Of a stretch of DNA of 64,000 nucleotides, positions 16,417 to 25,692 are shown one piece after another. How positions within the stretch are numbered: the first letter of the stretch is position 1; each line of letters begins with the position of its first letter. The notes below the pieces were generated by a model. It worked only from the letters and a program-made list of their open reading frames with translations, was not told where the DNA came from and did not search any database. The position numbers and the translations under genes were made by a program. Source of the DNA: Mariniphaga sediminis (lineage in GTDB: Bacteria; Bacteroidota; Bacteroidia; Bacteroidales; Prolixibacteraceae); NCBI RefSeq assembly GCF_003573545.1, contig NZ_QWET01000025.1, positions 1-64,000 of the forward strand, in the 5' to 3' direction.

Positions 16417-16917
16417 ATGAAAAAAAAGCTAACGTATTCCTTGTTTTTATTTCTTCTTTTTATCGCTGTAGCGGGTTTTGATATTTTACCCAATAGCACA
16501 TATGAACCGGTTTTTATGCGGCGTTCTGAAATGGAAAAAAATGTAATGCTGGAAGAACCCCGGAGTATAAAAAATCCCGGAAAGATTTATCTGAAAGACC
16601 ATCTGATTTTTATCAACGAAAAGTACAAAGGCATTCACGTGATTGATAATTCCGATCCGGAAAATCCTGAAAACATTGCCTTTGTAAAAGTGGATGGTTG
16701 TATTGACATGGCAATGAAAAGCAATGTGTTGTATGCCGACAATGCTGTGGATTTGATCGCATTAAAGTTTGATGAAAACCTGAGTGCCATTAATGTGGTG
16801 AAAAGGATTAAGAATGTTTTTCCTGAACCGGTTTCTCCCGATGGAAGGGGATTGACCTGGAAAGAACAGCAGGCTGTTCCGGAAGATGCAATTGTTGTTC
16901 GGTGGGAACCTAAATAA
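16417..16917 (+). CDS. Exported LVIVD-repeat protein
   Basis: The 166-residue product has a hydrophobic signal (MKKKLTYSLFLFLLFIAVAG) without a lipobox. The body carries propeller-like strands of the LVIVD type (NPGKIYLKDHLIFINEKYKG, IHVIDNSDPENPENI, VDGCIDMAMKSNVLYAD). It looks like the first blades of a beta-propeller. The next gene, 11 bases downstream, continues the same kind of repeats, so the pair may form one surface or periplasmic assembly. Function unknown. Confidence 0.7.
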   Translation: MKKKLTYSLFLFLLFIAVAGFDILPNSTYEPVFMRRSEMEKNVMLEEPRSIKNPGKIYLKDHLIFINEKYKGIHVIDNSDPENPENIAFVKVDGCIDMAMKSNVLYADNAVDLIALKFDENLSAINVVKRIKNVFPEPVSPDGRGLTWKEQQAVPEDAIVVRWEPK

Positions 16918-16928
16918 GGAACGAGATT

Positions 16929-17681
16929 ATGAAAAGTAGATTTTTGAAATATCTGTTTTCAGCTGTGCTGTTGCTCTTTGGAAGTGCATGCAGCTATGAC
17001 AATGCTTCATTCGATAACAGTACAGAAGGAGGAAAAGGCGGTTCAATGGCGCGTTTTACTGTCGTGGGGGATCACTTGTTTACGGTGGATCATGAAAACC
17101 TGAAGGTTTTTGATATTTCCTCAGTTGAGGCTCCGGAGTTCAGGTGGGAAAGCCATGTGGGGTTTGGAGTTGAAACCATATTCCCGATGGGGGATAAACT
17201 CTTTTTAGGAACCAGTACAGGAATGTATATTTATACGGTTAATGAAAGCGGCATCCCGGACAAACTTTCGTTTTATGAACATGTCATTGCTTGCGATCCT
17301 GTTGTTTCTGATGGAAGCTATGCTTATGTTACATTAAGTACAGGGCGGTCTGGCTGCTGGCGATCCATAAATGAACTACAGATTGTTGGGTTGCAGGATT
17401 TAAAAAATCCGAAACTGGTAAAGGGATATCCGATGAATAGTCCAAGAGGGCTGGCAGTGAAAAATGATACACTTTGGGTGTGTGACAATGGACTGAAGGT
17501 TTTTGATATTTCTGACAAAGAAAATATGGAGCTACTACATCACTTCAGTGATTTGGTGGCATACGATGTTATTTGGGATGAAGATCGTGCTCTGGTCATT
17601 GGCGAATCAGGTTTTGTGCAATATACGCTTGAGAACGGCACAATAAAAAAATTAAGTGAGTTACCTGTTGAATCTGAATAA
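16929..17681 (+). CDS. LVIVD-repeat lipoprotein
   Basis: The 250-residue product starts with a lipoprotein signal ending LLLFGSACSYD (Cys near residue 21). At least four propeller-like repeats follow: VVGDHLFTVDHENLKVFDIS, LFLGTSTGMYIYTV, LAVKNDTLWVCDNGLKVFDI and ALVIGESGFVQYTL. Such LVIVD beta-propellers are frequent surface lipoproteins in Bacteroidetes, without a known reaction. It sits between another LVIVD protein and an outer-membrane barrel gene with gaps of about 11 bases, so the three are one operon. Confidence 0.75.
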   Translation: MKSRFLKYLFSAVLLLFGSACSYDNASFDNSTEGGKGGSMARFTVVGDHLFTVDHENLKVFDISSVEAPEFRWESHVGFGVETIFPMGDKLFLGTSTGMYIYTVNESGIPDKLSFYEHVIACDPVVSDGSYAYVTLSTGRSGCWRSINELQIVGLQDLKNPKLVKGYPMNSPRGLAVKNDTLWVCDNGLKVFDISDKENMELLHHFSDLVAYDVIWDEDRALVIGESGFVQYTLENGTIKKLSELPVESE

Positions 17682-17692
17682 ATAGAAATAGA

Positions 17693-18331
17693 ATGAAACA
17701 TTTTTTTGTCCTTCTTTTTTGTCTTCCGTTGTTACTCGCGGCGCAGAATGTTACTGATGAAGAACAGGTGCAGGCAACTTTCGGAATAGGAGTTGTTCCG
17801 CAATATGCAATTTCAAATGGAATGCGCATGGATCTGGATTTCAGAATTAATGATAAAAACCATTGGTTAGTGATAGCGCCGCAGTTTTACCTGAGAAATG
17901 ATCCGAGTTTCACCTGGGATTACAACAGCATGAGTGGCGTTGGGGTAGAACTTCAGCATAAAGTATTTCTGAAACGGAAGTTTAGAATGGTTAATCCTTA
18001 TTTTGCCTACGGACCTGTTTTTAACTATTTCTCAGTAAAGGATGATGGTTTGACAGCCCGCGCTTTTGCGGAAGACGGAGGAAATTATATTGGGCTTACG
18101 GAAGACGAAATGACTACCCGGATTTATAAGTTCGGCGGAAACATAATTTTTGGCCTGCATTATTTTATGTTGGATAATTTATATCTCGACGCCTATGTTG
18201 GAACCGGGATCCGTTTTAGTTACGATAATCAGACTTCGGGTCTCCACGGTTATTACAACGATTGGTGGTTGGATATGGGCTACTCCGGAACATTAATGGT
18301 AGGGGGCATCAGGTTTGGAGTAATGTTTTGA
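17693..18331 (+). CDS. Small outer-membrane beta-barrel protein
   Basis: The 212-residue product has a signal peptide (MKHFFVLLFCLPLLLAAQ). Alternating amphipathic strands follow (IGVVPQYAISNGMRMDLDFR, HWLVIAPQFYLRND, VELQHKVFLKRKF), and it ends in aromatic GGIRFGVMF, as barrels do. No enzyme motif is visible. It is the third gene of the LVIVD operon and may anchor the propellers in the outer membrane. It converges on prmA with 10 bases between the stops. Confidence 0.7.
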   Translation: MKHFFVLLFCLPLLLAAQNVTDEEQVQATFGIGVVPQYAISNGMRMDLDFRINDKNHWLVIAPQFYLRNDPSFTWDYNSMSGVGVELQHKVFLKRKFRMVNPYFAYGPVFNYFSVKDDGLTARAFAEDGGNYIGLTEDEMTTRIYKFGGNIIFGLHYFMLDNLYLDAYVGTGIRFSYDNQTSGLHGYYNDWWLDMGYSGTLMVGGIRFGVMF

Positions 18332-18341
18332 TAAACCGGAT

Positions 18342-19181
18342 TTATGGTTTTACGAAGATGCCAACAACCCAATTGTTTTTATCTAAATGGCCTTTGAAGT
18401 TTAAGCCCGATTGCCGGGCTTTATTTTTTATGTCTTCCAAATCATTCAGGTAGAAGCCACTCATTAAAAGTTTTGCTTCCGGATTCATTGATGTGCTGTA
18501 TGCCGGGATATCTTCCAGCAACACATTTTTATGAATGTTGGCAAAAATCAGGTCATATTTTTCATTCCCTAACAACGATGCGTCACCTTTTTTTACGGTC
18601 AGGTTTTTGATATTATTTCGGACGGTATTTTCTTGTGTCCCCTTCACCGACCAGTCGTCAATATCGATGGCGGTAATGTGTGCTGCTCCTTTCATGGAGG
18701 CCAGAATACCCAGAATACCTGTGCCGCAGCCCATGTCGAGTACCTTTTTACCCGCCAGGTTTTCTTTTAAAATGGTTTTCAGCATTAAAGAAGTGGTTTC
18801 ATGATTCCCGGTGCCAAAAGCCATGTTGGGTTCAATAACAATTTCATATTTACATTGGGGGTATTCTTTATGGAAAGGTGCCCGCACCAGGCATTCTTCT
18901 GCAATTACCAGTGGCTTGAAATAATTTTTTTCCCACTCTTCATTCCAGTTCCGGCTTTTAATCAGCTCTTTTTTTACCTCAAAAGAAAAGTTTTCTTCGA
19001 ATGGTTGCAGCACAGCAAAAACACCTGCTTCGCTGAAATTACCTGCCGGGATAAATCCTTCCAACCCGGTGTCTGTTTCTGTGAAACTTTCAAAACCGGT
19101 TTCAGCCAGTTGTGCGGCCAGCACATCGCGCAGCCATTCCTCAAAAGGAGTGATTGTTATTTCAACTTTATAGTAATCCAC
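18342..19181 (-). CDS. prmA: Ribosomal protein L11 methyltransferase
   Basis: The 279-residue cytosolic enzyme uses S-adenosylmethionine to methylate L11. The N-terminal substrate-recognition domain is diverged, as is usual in Bacteroidetes. The C-terminal methyltransferase has the MAFGTGNHETTSLML segment, motif I VLDMGCGTGILGILAS, the acidic ITAIDIDDW strand and DLIFANIHKNVL, the NPP-like catalytic region. Length is normal. It lies downstream of tpiA with a terminator between them, an order common in this phylum. Confidence 0.93.
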   Translation of the reverse strand: MDYYKVEITITPFEEWLRDVLAAQLAETGFESFTETDTGLEGFIPAGNFSEAGVFAVLQPFEENFSFEVKKELIKSRNWNEEWEKNYFKPLVIAEECLVRAPFHKEYPQCKYEIVIEPNMAFGTGNHETTSLMLKTILKENLAGKKVLDMGCGTGILGILASMKGAAHITAIDIDDWSVKGTQENTVRNNIKNLTVKKGDASLLGNEKYDLIFANIHKNVLLEDIPAYSTSMNPEAKLLMSGFYLNDLEDIKNKARQSGLNFKGHLDKNNWVVGIFVKP

Positions 19182-19215
19182 AATGTATCTTAACCTTTGG
19201 ATGTCTTTTAATAAA

Positions 19216-19240
19216 GAAAAAAGGCGGTTGGGAAACCGCC
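19216..19240 (-). terminator. Intrinsic terminator after tpiA
   Basis: On the minus strand GGCGGTT pairs with AACCGCC (19223-19240) around a 4-nt loop and runs into CTTTTTTCTTT. It ends the DUF1599-DoxX-tpiA unit before prmA. Confidence 0.75.
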
Positions 19241-19246
19241 ATATCT

Positions 19247-20005
19247 TTAAAACCCTTTAATAATTCCGAGGAAATCTTCGGCTTTGAGTGATGCTCCTCC
19301 GATGAGTCCGCCATCAACATCTTTGTTGGCAAAAAGTTCTTTTGCATTACTTGGTTTGCAGCTTCCTCCGTACAAAATGGAAGTTTCTTCCGCTACTTCA
19401 TCTCCAAATTTTTCAGCAATAATGGAACGGATATAAGCATGAATTTCCTGCGCCTGCTCTGAAGAGGCAGTTTTGCCTGTTCCAATGGCCCAGATTGGTT
19501 CGTAAGCGATAACCAGTTTTTTGAATTCGTCAACGGGCAAATTGAAAATGGTTTCTTCAAGTTGTTTTTTAACGAACTCGTTTTGAGCTTCTGCTTCGCG
19601 TACTTCGAGTGGTTCGCCACAGCAGTAAATGGGTGTCAGTCCGTTTTCCAGTGCCAGTGCCAGTTTTTTGTTTAGTACCTCGCTGGTTTCACCATAATAT
19701 TCGCGACGTTCAGAGTGACCGAGAATAACATATTGAGCTCCGGTTGATTTTACCATCTCGGCGGAAACCTCACCGGTAAACGCCCCTTTGGGCTCAGCGG
19801 CACAGTTCTGGGCTGAAACGCCAATACGGTTGGTATCCACTGTTTCCACTACTTTAGTCAGGTGGATAAACGGAACACCCAACACCACTACCACATCATT
19901 GGCAGCTTCATTTGCTACAAGGTTATTTACTGCTCCTGCCAGTTCAATTCCTTCCTGTAAATTGGTGTTACATTTCCAGTTTCCTGCTACTATTTTCTTT
20001 CTCAT
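19247..20005 (-). CDS. tpiA: Triosephosphate isomerase
   Basis: The 252-residue TIM barrel interconverts dihydroxyacetone phosphate and glyceraldehyde 3-phosphate. Key residues are present: GNWKCN with the active-site Lys, the electrophile His in LGHSERR, the catalytic Glu in [11 protein letters not shown], and the phosphate-binding GG near the C terminus (GGLIGGASL). I start at ATG 20005 ([11 protein letters not shown]); an upstream ATG at 20047 adds 14 basic residues absent from the family. The DoxX gene ends 99 bases upstream. Confidence 0.96.
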   Translation of the reverse strand: MRKKIVAGNWKCNTNLQEGIELAGAVNNLVANEAANDVVVVLGVPFIHLTKVVETVDTNRIGVSAQNCAAEPKGAFTGEVSAEMVKSTGAQYVILGHSERREYYGETSEVLNKKLALALENGLTPIYCCGEPLEVREAEAQNEFVKKQLEETIFNLPVDEFKKLVIAYEPIWAIGTGKTASSEQAQEIHAYIRSIIAEKFGDEVAEETSILYGGSCKPSNAKELFANKDVDGGLIGGASLKAEDFLGIIKGF

Positions 20006-20104
20006 TTTTCTGGTATTTAGTTTTTTACGATTAAATTTTACATGCAAAATTAACAGCTTATCCCGGATTCACTGATTCCGCTGTTTCAGGTAGTTTACAA
20101 TTAA

Positions 20105-21235
20105 CTATTTGTTGATGAATTCCTGCTGGAATTTTTCCGGTGTGGGAAAATCGTTATAATGATATTTTGCCACAATAGTACCGTTTTTTAACACCATCAG
20201 ACCCGGGTTTGACCGGACAATGGTTTTCAGGGTAATTTCATCGCAATTGAAAAATTCGTAAGGAACATTATGTGTTTTTGTATAAGCCTCCCACTCATCG
20301 GGAAGGGAAGAGGTGAGGCAGATAAAGGACAGTCCCTGTTCTGTTGCCCAGTTTGCCAGGGTATTGATTTTTTCCTGCGGCCTGGTGCTTGTCTTTTTCA
20401 AATCGTAGGCAATGAGTATAAATACATAATTCTCGTCGTGCAGAAAAAAATCGATGATATTTTCTCCTTCGGGTGTTTCAATCCGGAAGTCGTGAATGGG
20501 CGGCTCGTAACCTTCCTGCAGGAGGATGGATTCCATATCGTCAAATTCCCAGTTAACAGTATCCTGCCATGGATAGTTTTCTTCTGTAAACTGTTCTGTT
20601 TCTCCGGTATTTTTGTTTTTGTAATAGAAAATATTTTCATATTCAGCATGAGGGGCATCTTCCGGGATAGACATGGCATCGGGAATATTGACCCCAACTT
20701 TGTAAGGCCTGAAATCGAACACAGGCAGGTGTTTGTATGAATAGATGACAAAGCCTGCGTATACTGCTACCGCCAGCAGAGACAAACCAAATCCCATTTT
20801 TTTTGCGGGCAACCCTTTTATATTTTTTCGGTAGAAAAAGATAATGAGGGTTAGTACAATTAAAACCAGGTTTTTATAAAATGTTTCCCAGTTGGAAATT
20901 ACCAGTGCATCGCCAAAGCAACCGCAGTCTGTTACAGGGTTTTTAACGGCGATCCACAAAGTGAGCCCGGTAAAAAAAATCATAAAAAGCAGCGCCAGCC
21001 AGGAGAAAAAACGCAGGAAGACATTAAAGAGTAGCGCCACACCGATAGCAAACTCAGCGAATGACAGCAATATCCCCAGCGGAAAAGCTGCCCATTGAAG
21101 CCAGTCGAGATGCATGGCTGTGAAGTAATCAGAGAATTTATAGGCTGATCCCCACGGGTCAATACCTTTTACAAAACCGGAAAAGATAAACGTCAATCCC
21201 ACCAGAATGCGGGCAGCATGTTGGGTTATTTTCAT
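20105..21235 (-). CDS. DoxX/MauE-like membrane protein, BT_3928 type
   Basis: The 376-residue protein has about four N-terminal membrane helices with the DoxX/MauE signature (FIFSGFVKGIDPWGSAYKF). A Cys pair in TDCGCFGDALVISNWETFY follows, then a further helix. A C-terminal part of ~170 residues looks like a thioredoxin-fold domain without a CxxC (FLHDENYVFILIAYD, LMVLKNGTIVAKYHY). Its position between DUF1599 and tpiA is conserved across Bacteroidetes. A role in envelope redox or quinone chemistry is inferred from MauE, not shown. It overlaps the upstream gene by four bases. Confidence 0.85.
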   Translation of the reverse strand: MKITQHAARILVGLTFIFSGFVKGIDPWGSAYKFSDYFTAMHLDWLQWAAFPLGILLSFAEFAIGVALLFNVFLRFFSWLALLFMIFFTGLTLWIAVKNPVTDCGCFGDALVISNWETFYKNLVLIVLTLIIFFYRKNIKGLPAKKMGFGLSLLAVAVYAGFVIYSYKHLPVFDFRPYKVGVNIPDAMSIPEDAPHAEYENIFYYKNKNTGETEQFTEENYPWQDTVNWEFDDMESILLQEGYEPPIHDFRIETPEGENIIDFFLHDENYVFILIAYDLKKTSTRPQEKINTLANWATEQGLSFICLTSSLPDEWEAYTKTHNVPYEFFNCDEITLKTIVRSNPGLMVLKNGTIVAKYHYNDFPTPEKFQQEFINK

Positions 21236-21792
21236 ATCAACTCCGTTATTTCTTCGTCTTTAAAATCGATTTTTATCAGGGCAAAAACGGCATAGTTAAT
21301 AATGTCGAGGTAGTTGGCATCAATACCTTCCGATACGGTTGTTTGCCCCTGGTTATCTTCAATCTGTTTGGTGCGTTTCAGTTTCATTAAAATAAGATCG
21401 GTGTATGAACTCACGCGCATCTTTCGCCAGGCTTCCCCATAATCATGGTTTTTAGCCTGCATCAGTGATTTGGCTTTTTGAAAATAACTGTCGTAAAGTT
21501 TCTGGGTTTTTCCCTTATCCAGTTCGGTTTCAGAAGAGCCAAGCTCCAGTTGAATAAGCCCCATAATAGCATAATTAATAATGCCGATAAATTCAGGGCG
21601 AATTCCTTCGTCTACTTTGGAAACGCCTTTTTCTTCAATACTTCTTATTCGTCGGGCTTTGATATAAATTTGATCGGTGAGTGATGCGGGCCTTAAAATC
21701 CGCCATGCCGTTCCGTAGTCCTTCATTTTATCGGAGAATACAGAACGGCATACGGCCACCACTTCGTCGTACTGCTGGTTTGTTTTTTCCAT
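21232..21792 (-). CDS. DUF1599 protein
   Basis: The 186-residue protein has the duplicated DUF1599 pattern: KDYGTAWRILRPASLTDQIY in the first half and HDYGEAWRKMRVSSYTDLIL in the second. Both are followed by R-I-x-x-IE segments and by conserved INYA-like helices. The family is small, helical and probably nucleotide-related, but no activity is established. The start ATG 21792 faces folP across a 103-base divergent region. The stop overlaps the DoxX start by four bases, so the two are translationally coupled. Confidence 0.88.
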   Translation of the reverse strand: MEKTNQQYDEVVAVCRSVFSDKMKDYGTAWRILRPASLTDQIYIKARRIRSIEEKGVSKVDEGIRPEFIGIINYAIMGLIQLELGSSETELDKGKTQKLYDSYFQKAKSLMQAKNHDYGEAWRKMRVSSYTDLILMKLKRTKQIEDNQGQTTVSEGIDANYLDIINYAVFALIKIDFKDEEITELI

Positions 21793-21826
21793 ACCTCATT
21801 TAAAAAGAGGCATAAAAATAGGAAAA

Positions 21827-21879
21827 ATTGATGAACTTGAGGGGTTTTGTTATACATTTGTATAACTTAATTGTATAAC
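21827..21879 (+). promoter_or_regulatory. folP-cdaA promoter with overlapping GTATAAC repeats
   Basis: TACATTTG (21853-21860) matches the -7 consensus TAnnTTTG. ATTG at 21827-21830, 22 bases upstream, is a weak -33 match. GTTATAC (21849-21855) and GTATAAC (21860-21866) form a palindrome over the -7 box, and a further GTATAAC lies at 21873-21879. The arrangement looks like an operator on a promoter. Confidence 0.5.
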
Positions 21880-21895
21880 CATAAAACATTTTGCT

Positions 21896-22774
21896 ATGTT
21901 GATTACCCAGTCTGCGGGTAAGTTTCTTAAACGGAAAAATTCGATCAATCTGGATGGCAAATTGATAGATTTTTCTAACCCGGTGGTAATGGGAGTTATA
22001 AATGTTACTCCCGATTCTTTTTCAGATGGAGGAAAACTCTCAAGTAAAAAAGTTTTGCTAAATACGGTGGAAAAAATGATAGATGAAGGTGTTTCTATCA
22101 TTGATGTAGGAGCCGTATCTACCAGGCCCGGGTCTACCTTGGTTTCAACCAAGGTGGAGTTGGGGAGGCTTTTGCCGGCAGTTCATGCTATTCGGAAAGC
22201 CTTTCCGGACATTCCGCTATCTATTGATACATTCCGCTCGTGGGTTGCAGTGAGGGTTATTGATGAGATTGGTCCTATAATAGTGAACGATATTTCCGGC
22301 GGTACACTTGATTCAAAAATGTTTGAAACCATCGGGAAAATGAATGTGCCGTATGTGCTTACCCATATTCAGGGAACACCTCAAAACATGCAGGAAGATC
22401 CGCAATACGAAGATGTGGTGAGAGATGTTTCAAACTGGATGAGTGATCGGGTAAAGCTTTTGACTAAATTGGGAGTGAAAGATGTGATTATCGATCCGGG
22501 ATTCGGTTTTGGAAAGAACTTACAGCACAATTATGATTTGCTCAACCGCCTCGACTCATTCAAAGTTTTTCAACTGCCAGTAATGGTAGGGCTCAGCCGT
22601 AAGTCCATGATCTGGAGCTGGCTGGGCATTAAACCCGAGGAAGCCATTAACGGAACAACCGTGGTCAACACCCTGGCTTTGCTGGGTGGCGCCGATATTT
22701 TGCGGGTACACAATGTAACAGAAGCAGTACAGGCTATTGAAATTGTAAAAGCCCTGAAACTTACTGTAACCTGA
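21896..22774 (+). CDS. folP: Dihydropteroate synthase
   Basis: The 292-residue TIM-barrel enzyme joins p-aminobenzoate to the pterin pyrophosphate in folate synthesis. Motifs in order are MGVINVTPDSFSDGG, DVGAVSTRPGS, the SIDTFRSW strand, NDISGG, THIQGTPQNMQ, IIDPGFGFGKN with its Lys, VGLSRKSM and the final RVHNV. Length is slightly above average because of an N-terminal extension. Its stop overlaps the cdaA start by one base, a linkage widespread in Bacteroidetes. Confidence 0.96.
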   Translation: MLITQSAGKFLKRKNSINLDGKLIDFSNPVVMGVINVTPDSFSDGGKLSSKKVLLNTVEKMIDEGVSIIDVGAVSTRPGSTLVSTKVELGRLLPAVHAIRKAFPDIPLSIDTFRSWVAVRVIDEIGPIIVNDISGGTLDSKMFETIGKMNVPYVLTHIQGTPQNMQEDPQYEDVVRDVSNWMSDRVKLLTKLGVKDVIIDPGFGFGKNLQHNYDLLNRLDSFKVFQLPVMVGLSRKSMIWSWLGIKPEEAINGTTVVNTLALLGGADILRVHNVTEAVQAIEIVKALKLTVT

Positions 22775-23559
22775 TGCAGGCCTTTATTACCATACGGTTT
22801 CTGGACATCCTCGATATCTTGCTGGTAGCTGTACTCCTTTATCAATTGTACCGGTTTATTAAAGGAACGGTCGCGTTTAATATCGTTATAGGATTATTCT
22901 CACTCTACTTGCTGTGGTTGGTTGTCAGGGCATTGAATATGCAATTGCTGGGATCCATTATGGGGCAGTTTATTGGGGTGGGGGTGTTGGCACTTATCAT
23001 TGTTTTTCATCCCGAAATCCGAAAGTTCCTGGTGTTTATCGGAACCAACTACAACGTAAATCGTGTGTTATCGCTTGATAAACTCTTTGGTACCAACAAA
23101 GGGAAAGCTGTGGGTAGCGAACAGGTTGAGATCCTGGTGGACGCGTGTTTTTCGCTTTCCAAATCGAAAACGGGCGCTCTTATTGTTATTGCGCGGAATT
23201 CGGAATTATTGGAACAGATAAACACAGGAGAGATTCTTAATGCCCAGATTTCTTCGTCGCTGTTGCGTACGATTTTTTTTAAGAACACTCCACTGCATGA
23301 CGGGGCCGTAATAATTAAAGATAACATAATTGTGGCAGCCGGGTGCATTCTTCCGTTAACTCAACGCGACGTGGATAAAGCCCTGGGACTGCGTCACCGT
23401 GCGGCCATCGGAATAACTGAAAATACCGATGCGTTAACCATTGTTGTTTCCGAGGAACGCGGCTCGGTTTCATTGGCTATTGACGGCGAGCTTAAAAGAC
23501 GTATTTCAAAAGAAGTGTTGATTGAATTACTTGAGGAAGATTTAAGCCCGCCGGCTTAA
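22774..23559 (+). CDS. cdaA: Diadenylate cyclase CdaA
   Basis: The 261-residue membrane enzyme makes cyclic di-AMP from two ATP. Three N-terminal membrane helices (residues ~8-75) precede the DAC domain. The catalytic motifs DGAVII (near 170) and LGLRHRAAIG (near 205) are intact, and the domain ends with a negative-charge tail. Cyclic di-AMP controls potassium uptake and envelope balance in many bacteria. No CdaR partner lies next to it. It is coupled to folP by a one-base overlap. Confidence 0.95.
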   Translation: MQAFITIRFLDILDILLVAVLLYQLYRFIKGTVAFNIVIGLFSLYLLWLVVRALNMQLLGSIMGQFIGVGVLALIIVFHPEIRKFLVFIGTNYNVNRVLSLDKLFGTNKGKAVGSEQVEILVDACFSLSKSKTGALIVIARNSELLEQINTGEILNAQISSSLLRTIFFKNTPLHDGAVIIKDNIIVAAGCILPLTQRDVDKALGLRHRAAIGITENTDALTIVVSEERGSVSLAIDGELKRRISKEVLIELLEEDLSPPA

Positions 23560-23607
23560 CTGAATTTCATTTAGCTTCCTTTCACTTCATCAAATAGCAT
23601 AATTTAT

Positions 23608-24561
23608 ATGAACAGAGTTTGTCAAATATTCAATATAAAATATCCTGTGGTACAGGGAGGAATGGTGTGGTGTTCAGGCTGGCGTCTTGCTTCTGCGGTA
23701 AGTAATTGCGGAGGGTTGGGTCTGATTGGCGCCGGCTCCATGCATCCTGAAACATTGGAAGAACACATCTTAAAAGCCCAAAAGGCAACAGATAAACCGT
23801 TTGGAGTGAATGTTCCTTTACTTTATCCCGAACCGGAAAAAGTAATGGATATTATTGCAAAAAGCGGGGTGAAAATAGTTTTTACATCTGCCGGAAGCCC
23901 TAAAAAATGGACTCAATGGCTTAAGGATCGCGGAATTATTGTGGCACACGTTGTTTCAAGTTCGCTTTTTGCAGAGAAAAGTGAAGCCGCCGGTGTAGAT
24001 GTTATTGTCGCCGAAGGATTTGAGGCGGGAGGCCATAACGGACGGGAGGAGTCGACCACTTTTACGCTAATTCCATCGGTGCGAAAAGCGACGGGATTGC
24101 CATTGCTTGCCGCGGGGGGAGTTGCCACAGGCCAATCGATGCTGGCAGCTATGGCGTTGGGAGCTGACGGAGTTCAGGTTGGTTCCCGTTTTGCCATTTC
24201 TGAAGAATCGTCGGCTCACCCTAATTTTAAACAGCTTGTTTCGCAACTGGGGGAGGGAAAAACCCTTCTGACGCTGAAAAAACTGGCTCCGGTGCGCATG
24301 ATAATAAACGATTTTTTTGAGCAGGTAGATGCTGCAGAAAAACGAGGTGCTTCGGTTGAGGAGTTGAGGCAATTACTGGGAAAAGGCCGGGCGAAAAAAG
24401 GCATTTTCGAAGGCGATCTGAAAAATGGTGAGTTGGAAATAGGACAGGTTTCAGCCCAGATAAACGAAGTGCTTCCGGTGAGGGAAATTATGGAAAACTT
24501 AATTTCGGAATACCTTTCGGCGTTGGAAAAGATAAGGGAAGATGGTAAATTCAGGTTTTAG
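23608..24561 (+). CDS. FMN enzyme of the nitronate monooxygenase/FabK family
   Basis: The 317-residue TIM-barrel flavoprotein opens with YPVVQGGMVWCSGWRLASAV and GLGLIGAGS. FMN-binding parts VIVAEGFEAGGHNGRE and LLAAGGVATGQSMLAAMALGADGVQVGSRF are present. The His in GGHNG matches the catalytic His of 2-nitropropane dioxygenases. It could oxidise nitronates or reduce enoyl-ACP like FabK; sequence alone does not decide. It lies 48 bases after cdaA and converges with the GT2 gene. Confidence 0.85.
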   Translation: MNRVCQIFNIKYPVVQGGMVWCSGWRLASAVSNCGGLGLIGAGSMHPETLEEHILKAQKATDKPFGVNVPLLYPEPEKVMDIIAKSGVKIVFTSAGSPKKWTQWLKDRGIIVAHVVSSSLFAEKSEAAGVDVIVAEGFEAGGHNGREESTTFTLIPSVRKATGLPLLAAGGVATGQSMLAAMALGADGVQVGSRFAISEESSAHPNFKQLVSQLGEGKTLLTLKKLAPVRMIINDFFEQVDAAEKRGASVEELRQLLGKGRAKKGIFEGDLKNGELEIGQVSAQINEVLPVREIMENLISEYLSALEKIREDGKFRF

Positions 24562-24713
24562 CCATTCTGTTTCAGAATGAGTACCGGAGTTTCAGATGCT
24601 AAGTATATCATTCTCAGATTTTGATCGGTTGGGGTAGTCTGATTGGCTTTCCAGCGCTTGTCTTTCTTTTATTGCCTTTTTCGGTAAAGAAACTGTTTCA
24701 ATTTTTTTCTTGT

Positions 24714-25670
24714 TCAATCAAACGTCTGTTGGTCTATCTGGTATTTATTACGATCGCTTGAACTGCGTGAGATAAGATCGCCCAGAAAACCGGCAAGGAA
24801 AAACTGCGCCCCGATGATCATGGAGGTAAGTGCTATATAAAAATAAGGACTGTCGGTAATTAAATTACCTATAATTCCATGCCTGAGCTGAATAATCTTT
24901 TGAATACCCAGCCACACCGCTGCTGCCAGTCCGATGAGAACCATAAATATTCCAAGAATACCGAAAAAATGCATCGGACGTTTTACGAATCGGGAAATAA
25001 ACATCACCGAAAGCAAATCGAGCGGTCCCCTGATAAACCTTTCCAATCCGAACTTGGTAACTCCGTATTTTCTTTCGCTGTGTGTAACTACTTTTTCACC
25101 AATCTTCTTGTATCCGGCCCATTTTGCCAGCACAGGAATGTACCGGTGCATCTCCCCGTAAACCTCAATGTTTTTTACTACGTTTTTACGGTATGCTTTC
25201 AGGCCACAGTTCATATCGTGAAGTCTGATACCCGTTAACCTTCTGACCGTCCAGTTGTAGAATTTGCTGGGTATATTTTTTGTTAGAACCGGGTCGCGCC
25301 GCTTTTTTTTCCAACCCGATACCAGGTCAAAACCATCCTCTTTTATCATCCGGAATAATTCGGGAATTTCATCCGGACTGTCTTGCAAATCAGCATCCAT
25401 GGTAATTACCACATCGCCTTGCACTATATCAAAACCGCAGTAAAGGGCGGCCGACTTTCCATAGTTGCGCCGAAATTTTATCCCTTTAATATTTGGATTT
25501 TCTTTTTGCAGGTTTTCTACAACTTGCCAGGACTTGTCCCTACTTCCATCGTCCACCATCACAATTTCGTAAGAAAAATGGTGGGCCTCCATTACCTTTT
25601 TTATCCATGCAGCCAATTCCGACAGCGATTCTTCTTCATTATAAAGTGGGACAACAACAGAAATATCCAT
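24714..25670 (-). CDS. GT2 glycosyltransferase, DPM1/ArnC-like
   Basis: The 318-residue protein has a GT-A domain (residues 1-~225) with DISVVVPLYNEEESL, the MVDDGSRD motif, the metal-binding DADLQDSP and the NCGLKAYRK region. Two C-terminal membrane helices follow (~232-255 and ~270-295). This layout fits polyprenyl-phosphate sugar transferases, which load sugar on a lipid carrier at the inner membrane. The sugar cannot be told. It lies 22 bases after the DUF4199 gene and is probably cotranscribed with it. Confidence 0.9.
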   Translation of the reverse strand: MDISVVVPLYNEEESLSELAAWIKKVMEAHHFSYEIVMVDDGSRDKSWQVVENLQKENPNIKGIKFRRNYGKSAALYCGFDIVQGDVVITMDADLQDSPDEIPELFRMIKEDGFDLVSGWKKKRRDPVLTKNIPSKFYNWTVRRLTGIRLHDMNCGLKAYRKNVVKNIEVYGEMHRYIPVLAKWAGYKKIGEKVVTHSERKYGVTKFGLERFIRGPLDLLSVMFISRFVKRPMHFFGILGIFMVLIGLAAAVWLGIQKIIQLRHGIIGNLITDSPYFYIALTSMIIGAQFFLAGFLGDLISRSSSDRNKYQIDQQTFD

Positions 25671-25692
25671 ATTCTTCTTACTTCTTCCTGGG

